DNA of 64,000 nt, from NCBI RefSeq assembly GCF_003544895.1, contig NZ_CP032125.1:2494001-2558000 (forward strand). The letters are read 5' to 3'. This document shows, piece by piece, positions 57,230 to 64,000 of this stretch (the stretch's first letter is position 1; each line of letters starts with the position of its first letter). Both the position numbers and the translations under genes were made by a program. Below the pieces are notes generated by a model that saw only the letters and a list, made by a program, of their open reading frames with translations, searched no databases and had not been told where the DNA came from. Source of the DNA: Profundibacter amoris. GTDB lineage: Bacteria > Pseudomonadota > Alphaproteobacteria > Rhodobacterales > Rhodobacteraceae.

Positions 57230-59008
57230 ATGCCAAGTTACACCGCTCCGATCAAAGATGTTCAGTTTCTTTTGCATGACCTGCTGGATGTCAGCCACAA
57301 CGACATCCCCGGTTATGACGAACTCGAAGCCGATTTCACCGGCGCGGTACTGGAAGAAGCCGGCAAAGTGGCAAGCGAGGTTCTGGCCCCGCTAAACCCG
57401 GTTGGCGATGTCGAGGGCTGCAAACTGGAAAACGGGCTGGTGTCCACGCCCACGGGTTTCAAGGATGCTTTTGAGGTAATGAAAGAGGGCGGCTGGACCG
57501 GTCTGGATTGCGATCCGGACTATGGCGGTCAGGGCATGCCCTATGTGCTGAACACCGCGGTCGGCGAGATTTTCTCGGGCGCCAATCAGGCATTCACCAT
57601 GTATCAGGGCCTGACCCACGGGGCCTATTCCGCCATCCACGCCCACGGCACGGACGAACAAAAGGCAAAATTCCTGCCCAAGATGGTGACCTGCGAATGG
57701 ACCGGCACCATGAACCTGACGGAATCCCATTGCGGCACCGATCTGGGCCTGATGCGCACCAAAGCCGTGCCGCAAGACGACGGCAGCTACAAGATCACCG
57801 GCGAAAAGATCTTTATCTCGGCCGGCGATCATGACCTGTCGGAAAACACCATCCATCTGGTGCTGGCGAAAATTCCCGGCGGGCCGGAGGGCATCAAAGG
57901 CGTTTCCCTGTTCATCGTGCCAAAATATATCGTCAAGGACGACCGCTCGCTTGGCGATGCGAACGGAGTTTCGGTTGGCAGCATCGAGGAAAAGATGGGC
58001 ATCCACGGCAATGCCACCTGTGTGATGGTCTATAATGACTCCACCGGTTACTTGCTGGGGCAGGAACACAAAGGCATGCGCGCCATGTTCACCATGATGA
58101 ACGAAGCCCGCATCGGCGTTGGCATGCAGGGGCTGGCACAGGCCGAAGTCGCCTACCAGAATGCGGTGATCTACGCCAAGGACCGCCTGCAGGGCCGCGC
58201 AGTTACCGGCGCTGAGAACCCCGACGGGCCGGCCGACCCGATCATCGTGCACCCCGACGTGCGCCGCAACCTGATGGACCAGAAAAGCTTTGTCGAAGGT
58301 GGCCGCGCGTTCCTGCTGTGGAGCGCCAACCTGATCGACCGCACCGTGCGCGCCGACGACAAGGAAGCCGACGGGCTGGTTTCCCTGATGACACCGGTTG
58401 TCAAAGGCTTCCTGACCGACAAGGGCTTTGACATGACTGTGCAGGCACAACAGGTGTTCGGCGGCCACGGCTATATCGAAGAGCACGGGATGAGCCAGTT
58501 CGTGCGCGACGCACGCATCACTCAGATTTACGAGGGCGCCAACGGCGTTCAGGCGCTTGACCTTGTGGGCCGCAAACTGGCGCAGGACGGGGGCAAACAT
58601 GTAATGGCCTTCTTTGATATGGTCAAAACCTTCATCAAGGAAAACGCGGAGGACGAGGCGCTGAAGGCCGATTTCCTCGAGCCGCTGAAACAGGCCAGCA
58701 AGGATTTGCAGGGGGCAGGGATGTATTTCATGCAAAACGGCATGACCAACCCCAACAACGCCCTGTCCGGTTCCTATGATTTCATGCACCTGTTCGGTCA
58801 CACCTGCCTTGGCCTGATGTGGGCGCGCATGGCCAAAGCCGCCAATGCGGCGCTGGCTGCAGGTGCGTCCGATACAGCCTTCTACGAAACCAAACTGGCA
58901 ACAGGGCGCTACTATATGGCCCGCCAACTGCCCGCCACCGGCATGCATCTTGCCCGCATCCAGACAGGGGCCGATACGGTGATGGCATTGGATGCCGAAG
59001 CGTTCTAG
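57230..59008 (+). CDS. Acyl-CoA dehydrogenase with extended C-terminus (DmdC/FadE-like)
   Basis: A 592-residue FAD enzyme. An N-terminal extension (residues 1-40, [16 protein letters not shown]) and a C-terminal domain after about residue 465 flank a standard core: [42 protein letters not shown], and [43 protein letters not shown] with the catalytic base in IYEG. This is the layout of 3-methylmercaptopropionyl-CoA dehydrogenase (DmdC) and of long-chain acyl-CoA dehydrogenases. The fadA and fadB neighbours favour fatty-acid use; the sequence alone does not decide. It starts the cluster's enzyme genes. Confidence 0.85.
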   Translation: MPSYTAPIKDVQFLLHDLLDVSHNDIPGYDELEADFTGAVLEEAGKVASEVLAPLNPVGDVEGCKLENGLVSTPTGFKDAFEVMKEGGWTGLDCDPDYGGQGMPYVLNTAVGEIFSGANQAFTMYQGLTHGAYSAIHAHGTDEQKAKFLPKMVTCEWTGTMNLTESHCGTDLGLMRTKAVPQDDGSYKITGEKIFISAGDHDLSENTIHLVLAKIPGGPEGIKGVSLFIVPKYIVKDDRSLGDANGVSVGSIEEKMGIHGNATCVMVYNDSTGYLLGQEHKGMRAMFTMMNEARIGVGMQGLAQAEVAYQNAVIYAKDRLQGRAVTGAENPDGPADPIIVHPDVRRNLMDQKSFVEGGRAFLLWSANLIDRTVRADDKEADGLVSLMTPVVKGFLTDKGFDMTVQAQQVFGGHGYIEEHGMSQFVRDARITQIYEGANGVQALDLVGRKLAQDGGKHVMAFFDMVKTFIKENAEDEALKADFLEPLKQASKDLQGAGMYFMQNGMTNPNNALSGSYDFMHLFGHTCLGLMWARMAKAANAALAAGASDTAFYETKLATGRYYMARQLPATGMHLARIQTGADTVMALDAEAF

Positions 59009-59100
59009 ACTGTGAACAACGCTCCAAGGGAGGAGCACTCACGGCTGGTGGTCCCGCATATGGGGTGCGGGGCCACCACACGACACTCAGGGGGAATAAA

Positions 59101-59313
59101 ATGCCAAAACGCCTGCGCCTGACCCGCCGCTTTCCGGTCGCCATGTCCGAAGACGGCTATCGCCGCCTGCGCAGCTTTGCCAAAGAAGCCGGGCTGGACG
59201 AGGGTGAAGCCCTGTCATTCTTGTTTGAAAACTTCAACAGCGTGATTGACCACGACAACCTGACCCATCGTTTGCGCCTGTTCAATTCCGAACTGGAGGC
59301 CCGTAAACGGTGA
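59101..59313 (+). CDS. Small RHH-like protein in the beta-oxidation cluster
   Basis: A 70-residue basic protein: MPKRLRLTRRFPVAMSEDGYRRLRSFAKEAGLDEGEALSFLFENFNSVIDHDNLTHRLRLFNSELEARKR. The stretch FPVAMSEDGYRRLRSFAKEAGLDEGEALSFLFENF looks like a ribbon-helix-helix DNA-binding fold. A GGGGGAATAAA site precedes it, 92 bases after the dehydrogenase. Function unknown; regulation of the cluster is possible. Confidence 0.7.
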   Translation: MPKRLRLTRRFPVAMSEDGYRRLRSFAKEAGLDEGEALSFLFENFNSVIDHDNLTHRLRLFNSELEARKR

Positions 59314-59340
59314 GGATTTCGAGGGGGGAAATGCCGGATC

Positions 59341-59376
59341 GCCTCCGGCGGAGGTATTTAGGGCAAGAAGAAGGGG
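59341..59376 (-). repeat. Dispersed 36-base hairpin repeat, copy 2
   Basis: The reverse complement starts CCCCTTCTTCTTGCCCTAAA and ends in a six-base stem (CCTCCG with CGGAGG). It equals copy 1 at 34 of 36 positions; the two differences are a G-C to C-G exchange that keeps the stem paired. Confidence 0.75.
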
Positions 59377-59511
59377 CAAACGGATTGACCCCGCTTCGGC
59401 CGGCACATCTGGCGGGGCGTCGCGGGGCCTTCTCCTTGCGCGGTCATCGGCTCCTCAGCCTGTACCGCACGCATCTATCTGAAGCATTAACCTTAATATA
59501 TTCTTACCGCC

Positions 59512-59562
59512 CCCCTTCTTCTTGCTGCAAATACCTTGGGGGTGCGGGGGTGAAACCCCCGC
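59512..59562 (+). repeat. Dispersed hairpin repeat, related copy 3
   Basis: Starts CCCCTTCTTCTTGCTGCAAA, closely resembling the first 24 bases of copies 1 and 2, then continues into a different hairpin (GCGGGGG-TGAAA-CCCCCGC at 59544-59562). It ends 34 bases before the GST start, so it is in the leader of that gene. Confidence 0.65.
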
Positions 59563-59596
59563 TTGGGCCGGTAGGGCAAACAACGGGGGCAGCAAT

Positions 59597-60253
59597 ATGA
59601 CAATCCGGCTTTACTGTTTTGGCGAAAGCGGCAATTCCTACAAGGCGGCGCTGGCACTGGAATTATCCGGTCTGGGCTGGGAACCGGTCTATGTGGACTT
59701 TTTCAACGGCGAAACCCGTAGCCCCGAATTCCGCGCCCTGAATGAAATGGGCGAAGCGCCCGTGATGGTCGATGGCGATCTGGTTTTGGCCCAGTCCGGT
59801 GTCATTCAAGATTATGTGGTGGAGAAATCTGGCAAACTGGGCGTCGCCACACCCGAGGAACGCCGCGAAATTCTGCGCTGGACGCTGTGGGACAATCACA
59901 AACTGTCCTCGCCCGCCGGCATGACGCGGTTCCTGATCCATTTCCTGCCCAAAGACAAACAGCCACAGGGCGTGATCCCCTTCACCCAAGCCCGCCTGAA
60001 CGCGGCCTACAAAACCCTGAACCAGCATCTGCAAAACCGCGACTGGGTCGCCGCCAATCATCTGACCATCGCCGATCTGTCCTGTTGCAGCTACCTTTAT
60101 TACCCCGAACCTTTCGGGTTCGAGCGCAAGGACTGGCCCCACATCGACGCCTGGCTAAGCCGCATCAGCGACACGCCCGGCTGGAAACACCCTTATGATC
60201 TGATGCCCGGCAGCCCCGCTGACCGCGCAAGCCAAGAAGGAAAAACCACATGA
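59597..60253 (+). CDS. Glutathione S-transferase-family protein
   Basis: A 218-residue protein. The thioredoxin-like N-terminal domain (YCFGESGNSYKAALALELSGLGWEPVYVDFFNGETRSPEFRALNEMGEAPVMVDGDLVLAQSGVIQDYV) carries a Ser in the usual catalytic region and the cis-Pro of EAPV. A helical C-terminal domain follows with NHLTIADLSCCSYLYY. The ATG at 59597 follows a copy of a dispersed hairpin. It may detoxify CoA-pathway electrophiles. Its stop overlaps fadA (ATGA). Confidence 0.87.
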   Translation: MTIRLYCFGESGNSYKAALALELSGLGWEPVYVDFFNGETRSPEFRALNEMGEAPVMVDGDLVLAQSGVIQDYVVEKSGKLGVATPEERREILRWTLWDNHKLSSPAGMTRFLIHFLPKDKQPQGVIPFTQARLNAAYKTLNQHLQNRDWVAANHLTIADLSCCSYLYYPEPFGFERKDWPHIDAWLSRISDTPGWKHPYDLMPGSPADRASQEGKTT

Positions 60254-61461
60254 CCGAAGCCTATATCTATGACGCCGTCCGATCCCCCCGTGGCAAGGGC
60301 CGCAAGGATGGTGCGCTGCATGAAGTCACCGCCGTTCGCCTGTCCGCGCAAATCCTGAACGCGATCAAAAACCGCAACAATCTGGATGGTCACGCGGTCG
60401 AGGATGTGATCTGGGGCAACGTCACGCAGGTCATGGAACAGGGCGGCTGCCTTGCCCGCACTGCCGTTCTGGCCTCGGAACTGGACCAGTCGATCCCCGG
60501 CCTTGCCATCAACCGTTTCTGCGCCTCGGGCATGGAGGCCGTGAACCTTGCCGCCAACCAGATCAAGGGCGGCGCCGGCGAGGCCTATATCGCCGGCGGT
60601 ATTGAAATGATGGGGCGCGTGCCGATGGGCAGCGACGGGGCGGCGATTGCGGTTGATCCCAGTGTCGCCATGTCCACCTATTTCGTGCCGCAGGGCATTT
60701 CTGCCGATCTGATCGCCACCGAATACGGCTTTACCCGTGAACAGGCCGACGCGCTGGCGGTGGAAAGCCAGATCCGCGCCAAGGCCGCTTGGGATGACAA
60801 CCGGTTCGCCAAATCCATCATCCCGATTGTGGATCAGAACGGCCTGCCTATTCTGGACCATGACGAATACATGCGTCCTGGCACCACCACCGAGGCACTG
60901 GGTGCACTGAAGGCGAGCTTCAAGGATATGGGCGAGGTCATGCCCGGCTTTGACAAGGTTGCGATCATGAAATACCCGCATCTGGAACGTCTGAACCACA
61001 TCCACCACGCGGGCAATTCCTCGGGCATCGTTGACGGTTCGGCCGCGCTGTTGATCGGCAACAAGGAATTCGGCGAAAAGCACGGGTTGAAACCCCGCGC
61101 CCGCATCCGCGCCAACGCCAAGATCGGCACCGAACCCACCATCATGCTGACCGGCCCCGTACCGGTGACCGAAAAAATCCTGCACGACAACGGCATGAAA
61201 ATCAGCGACATTGATCTGTTCGAGGTGAACGAGGCCTTTGCCGCCGTAGTGTTGCGCTTTATGCAGGCTTTTGACGTGGACCCGGCAATCGTCAACGTCA
61301 ACGGCGGCGCCATTGCGATGGGTCACCCGCTGGGCGCAACAGGCGCGATGATCGTTGGCACCGTGCTGGACGAACTGGAACGTCAGGACAAAGAAGTCGG
61401 CATGGCCACGCTTTGTATTGCGTCCGGCATGGGCGTTGCCACCATCATCGAGCGCGTCTGA
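60250..61461 (+). CDS. fadA: Acetyl-CoA acyltransferase (thiolase)
   Basis: A 403-residue thiolase. The nucleophilic Cys lies in INRFCASGMEAVN near residue 94. The second half has NVNGGAIAMGHPLGATGAMIVGTVLDELERQ with the active His, and CIASGMGVATIIERV with the second Cys. It releases acetyl-CoA in the last step of beta-oxidation. It overlaps the GST gene by four bases and the cupin gene by one (TGATG). The fadB-type gene follows, the normal partner. Confidence 0.93.
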   Translation: MTEAYIYDAVRSPRGKGRKDGALHEVTAVRLSAQILNAIKNRNNLDGHAVEDVIWGNVTQVMEQGGCLARTAVLASELDQSIPGLAINRFCASGMEAVNLAANQIKGGAGEAYIAGGIEMMGRVPMGSDGAAIAVDPSVAMSTYFVPQGISADLIATEYGFTREQADALAVESQIRAKAAWDDNRFAKSIIPIVDQNGLPILDHDEYMRPGTTTEALGALKASFKDMGEVMPGFDKVAIMKYPHLERLNHIHHAGNSSGIVDGSAALLIGNKEFGEKHGLKPRARIRANAKIGTEPTIMLTGPVPVTEKILHDNGMKISDIDLFEVNEAFAAVVLRFMQAFDVDPAIVNVNGGAIAMGHPLGATGAMIVGTVLDELERQDKEVGMATLCIASGMGVATIIERV

Positions 61462-61946
61462 TGCCTGTGATCAAGATCAACGAACTGCCGCTGGTCAAGG
61501 GCAGTGAAAGCATCGGCTATCCGCCGCCCCACGACAAGGGTTGCGATCTGTACGAGGCCGCCGCACTGGGCGAGGCCGCAGGGCTGACCCAGTTCGGTGT
61601 GAACATCGAAAAGCTGTTGCCCAGCGGCATGTCATCGCAACGCCACTGGCATGAAAACGAGGACGAGTTCCTGTATGTGCTGAGCGGCGAAGTGGTGCTG
61701 GTCGAGGACGACGGCGAACACATACTGACCGAAGGCATGGCAGCGGGCTGGAAGGCGGGCGACAGTAATGCCCACCACCTGATCAACCGCAGCGATGCGC
61801 CTGCCTATTACCTGATCATCGGCACGCGGGCCGACAGTGACACCTGCCATTACCCCGATATTGATCTTCACTACACACGTCGAAACGGTGAGCGCCAGTT
61901 CAGCCACAAAGACGGCACACCTTATCAAGAGGACGAAACCAAATGA
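61461..61946 (+). CDS. Cupin-domain protein
   Basis: A 161-residue single-domain cupin. SSQRHWHENEDEFLYVLSGEVVLVEDDGEH gives the first cupin motif with HWH and Glu ligands, and GWKAGDSNAHHLINRSDAPAYYLIIGTR the second with His. Such proteins bind a metal and may be enzymes or sensors. It is translationally coupled between fadA and fadB (TGATG and ATGA overlaps), a position I have seen in Rhodobacterales. The biochemical role is unknown. Confidence 0.86.
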   Translation: MPVIKINELPLVKGSESIGYPPPHDKGCDLYEAAALGEAAGLTQFGVNIEKLLPSGMSSQRHWHENEDEFLYVLSGEVVLVEDDGEHILTEGMAAGWKAGDSNAHHLINRSDAPAYYLIIGTRADSDTCHYPDIDLHYTRRNGERQFSHKDGTPYQEDETK

Positions 61947-64000
61947 GCGATTTTTCCTATTCAGTAGACGCAGATGGCATCGCCACCATCACATGGGACA
62001 CCAAAGGCAAATCCATGAATGTGATGAGCATTCAGGCCTTTCAGGATCTTGACGGTCTGATCGACAAGGCGCTGGCCGATGATGCCGTCAAAGGCGTGGT
62101 TATCACATCCGGCAAGGAAGGTTCCTTTGCCGGCGGCATGGATCTGAACATCATCGCCAAGATGAAGGACGACGCAGGCGAAAACCCCGCGCAGGGGCTG
62201 TTTGACGGTCTGATGCAGATGCACGCCATCCTGCGCAAGATCGAGCGCGCAGGGATGGATCCGAAAACCAACAAGGGCGGCAAACCGATTGCCGCTGCCC
62301 TGCCCGGCACAGCACTTGGGATCGGCCTTGAACTGCCGCTGTCCTGCCACCGCATCTTTGCCGCCGACAACCCCAAGGCCAAAATCGGCCTGCCGGAAAT
62401 CCAGGTCGGTATTTTCCCCGGCATGGGCGGCACCACGCGCCTTGTGCGCAAGATGGGCGCGATGGCCGCAAGCCCGCTGTTGCTGCAAGGCAAGCTGAAC
62501 AACCCCAAAGCCGCCAAAATGGCCGGCGTGATTGACGAGGTGGTTCCAGCCGACGAATTGCTGGCCAAAGCCAGGGAATGGGTTTTGAGTGCCAAGGATG
62601 CCGATATCCTGAAACCGTGGGATGCCAAGGGCTATAAAATGCCCGGCGGCGCGCCTTACCACCCTGCCGGCTTCATGACCTTCGTTGGTGCTTCGGCCAT
62701 GGTGAACGGCAACACTTGGGGCGTCTACCCCGCCGCCAAGGCGCTGCTGTCGGCTGTTTACGAAGGGGCGCTGGTGCCCTTTGACACCGCAATCAAAATC
62801 GAGGCGCGCTGGTTCACCAATGTGATGATGAACCCGTCCTCGTCCGCCATGATCCGCAGCCTGTTCATCAACAAGGAAGCGCTGGAAAAAGGCGCCAACC
62901 GCCCCGATGTGCCGCCGCAACAGGTGAAAAAGCTGGGCGTATTGGGTGCAGGCATGATGGGTGCCGGTATCACGCTGGTTTCCGCCATGGCCGGAATCAA
63001 AGTGGTGCTGATCGATCAGGATCAGGCCGCCGCCGACCGCGGCAAGGATTACACCGCCACCTATATGGACAAGGGAATCGCCCGCAAAAAGGCCACGCCG
63101 GAAAAGAAAGAAGCGGCGCTGAACCTGATCACCGCCACCACCGACTATGCGGCGCTGAAGGGCTGTGACCTGATTGTCGAGGCGGTGTTCGAAGACCCCA
63201 AGATCAAGGCCGAAGTCACCGCCAAGGTCGAAGCGGTGGTAGGCGAGGGTTGCATCTTTGCCACCAACACCTCGACCCTGCCAATCAGCGAGCTGGCCAA
63301 GGCCTCCAAACGGCCCGAGCAATACATCGGCATCCACTTCTTTTCGCCGGTTGAAAAGATGCTGCTGGTCGAGATCATCAAGGGCAAGGAAACCGGTGAT
63401 GTGGCCGTGGCCAAGGCGCTGGATTTCGTGCGCCAGATCCGCAAAACCCCGATCGTGGTCAATGACGCGCGCTTCTTCTATGCCAACCGCTGCATCATCC
63501 CCTACATCAACGAGGGCATCCGCATGGTCAAAGAGGGCGTCGCGCCCGCGCTGGTGGAAAACGCCGCCAAACTGGTCGGGATGCCGCTGGGACCGCTGCA
63601 ACTGGTCGATGAAACCTCGATTGATCTGGGCGTGAAAATCGCCAAAGCCACCCGCGCCGCGATGGGCGATGCCTATCCCGATGGCGCGGTGGACGAGGTG
63701 CTGTTCTGGATGGCCGACGAGGGCCGTTTGGGCCGCAAAACCAAGGCCGGTTTCTATGCCTATGACGAAAAGGGCAAGCGGCAGGGGCTGTGGGACGGTC
63801 TGGCGGCGAAGTACCCGCTGGCGGACGTGCAGCCGGACGTGCACGAGGTGCAACACCGTTTGCTGATGGCGCAAGTGCTGGAAGCCGTGCGCGCGCTGGA
63901 TGAAGGCGTGCTTGAGGACATCCGCGAAGGCGACGTCGGCGCGATCCTCGGCTGGGGCTTTGCGCCTTGGTCGGGCGGGCCGTTCAGCTGGCTTGATATG
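61943..64000 (+). CDS. fadB: Multifunctional beta-oxidation enzyme (enoyl-CoA hydratase/3-hydroxyacyl-CoA dehydrogenase), incomplete at the window end
   Basis: 686 codons are visible and the frame is open at the edge. The N-terminal crotonase domain has SGKEGSFAGGMDLNIIAKM and LPEIQVGIFPGMGGTTRLVRKMG. The dehydrogenase domain begins KKLGVLGAGMMGAGITLVSAMAG (Rossmann GxGxxG) near residue 330 and includes FATNTSTLPISELA, IHFFSPVEKMLLVEII and MVNDARFF-type segments (TPIVVNDARFFYANRC). It hydrates enoyl-CoA and oxidises 3-hydroxyacyl-CoA, channelling to the FadA thiolase encoded upstream. fadJ is the alternative name. Confidence 0.93.
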   Translation, partial: MSDFSYSVDADGIATITWDTKGKSMNVMSIQAFQDLDGLIDKALADDAVKGVVITSGKEGSFAGGMDLNIIAKMKDDAGENPAQGLFDGLMQMHAILRKIERAGMDPKTNKGGKPIAAALPGTALGIGLELPLSCHRIFAADNPKAKIGLPEIQVGIFPGMGGTTRLVRKMGAMAASPLLLQGKLNNPKAAKMAGVIDEVVPADELLAKAREWVLSAKDADILKPWDAKGYKMPGGAPYHPAGFMTFVGASAMVNGNTWGVYPAAKALLSAVYEGALVPFDTAIKIEARWFTNVMMNPSSSAMIRSLFINKEALEKGANRPDVPPQQVKKLGVLGAGMMGAGITLVSAMAGIKVVLIDQDQAAADRGKDYTATYMDKGIARKKATPEKKEAALNLITATTDYAALKGCDLIVEAVFEDPKIKAEVTAKVEAVVGEGCIFATNTSTLPISELAKASKRPEQYIGIHFFSPVEKMLLVEIIKGKETGDVAVAKALDFVRQIRKTPIVVNDARFFYANRCIIPYINEGIRMVKEGVAPALVENAAKLVGMPLGPLQLVDETSIDLGVKIAKATRAAMGDAYPDGAVDEVLFWMADEGRLGRKTKAGFYAYDEKGKRQGLWDGLAAKYPLADVQPDVHEVQHRLLMAQVLEAVRALDEGVLEDIREGDVGAILGWGFAPWSGGPFSWLDM

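Noticed and set aside
57392-59038. 548-codon minus-strand frame opposite the acyl-CoA dehydrogenase
   Set aside because: Same reason: mirror frame of a conserved gene with no ribosome site.
61961-63874. 637-codon minus-strand frame opposite fadB
   Set aside because: Shadow of a strongly conserved enzyme gene; no start signal and no recognisable domain.

Overview
The window reads as an alphaproteobacterial chromosome, most likely Rhodobacterales (Roseobacter group). The basis is GC-rich codon use, dense ATGA and TGATG gene overlaps, a DmdC/FadE-type acyl-CoA dehydrogenase, an Mn/Fe-box-controlled ArsP_2-type exporter, and the DUF6362, DUF6511 and DUF2924 families. No rRNA or marker gene allows a genus call.

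Positions 1-21,174 are an accessory element abutting the 3' end of a tRNA-Ser(UGA) gene. From 9.4 kb leftwards, on the minus strand, runs a phage-type DNA replication and recombination operon: HTH regulator, RecA-like AAA ATPase, putative ssDNA-binding protein, SF2 helicase, PD-(D/E)XK nuclease, primase-helicase and RuvC-like resolvase. From 9.6 to 12.3 kb lies a two-gene QueC-like module that resembles the deazaguanine-type enzymes of anti-phage systems. Divergent from it are a Fic protein and an unknown gene (12.4-14.3 kb). A tightly overlapping four-gene serine-recombinase cassette follows (14.5-16.9 kb), then a 1247-residue SIR2-domain protein like the defence-associated sirtuins (17.0-20.8 kb). 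No capsid or tail genes are visible, and the left end lies outside the window.

From 21.2 to 28.6 kb is core chromosome: SPOR lipoprotein, D,D-carboxypeptidase, tmk, holB, tatD, an MBL hydrolase, a secreted protein and an AEC transporter. From 28.7 to 35.3 kb are an AhpD-like protein, a polytopic membrane protein behind a possible persulfide-type operator, and a complete polyamine-type ABC operon (potA-potD-potB-potC order).

From 35.6 to 47.6 kb a same-strand run combines an RND efflux pair (the pump carries a long Lys/Ala/Pro tail), three secreted low-complexity Pro/Gly/Asn/Trp proteins (one sulfur-globule-like), a secreted DUF4412-like protein, a ParA-like ATPase, a membrane TPR protein, a dynamin-like GTPase and a degenerate FtsH/M41-like protein. 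I read this as one machine for making and handling an extracytoplasmic assembly. Its function is unknown, and it is one of the two best candidates here for an undescribed system; the other is the QueC-like module.

From 47.6 to 56.2 kb is ordinary metabolism and transport: DDAH, SRAP, 5'-nucleotidase, DUF952, pyrD, ArsC, MATE, two hotdog thioesterases and the ArsP_2 exporter. From 56.2 kb to the end is a fatty-acid or DMSP-type beta-oxidation cluster: two MerR regulators, acyl-CoA dehydrogenase, a small RHH-like protein, GST, thiolase, cupin and a FadB-type multifunctional enzyme cut by the window end. A dispersed intergenic hairpin repeat with a compensatory base change occurs at 52.5 and 59.3 kb, with a related copy at 59.5 kb.
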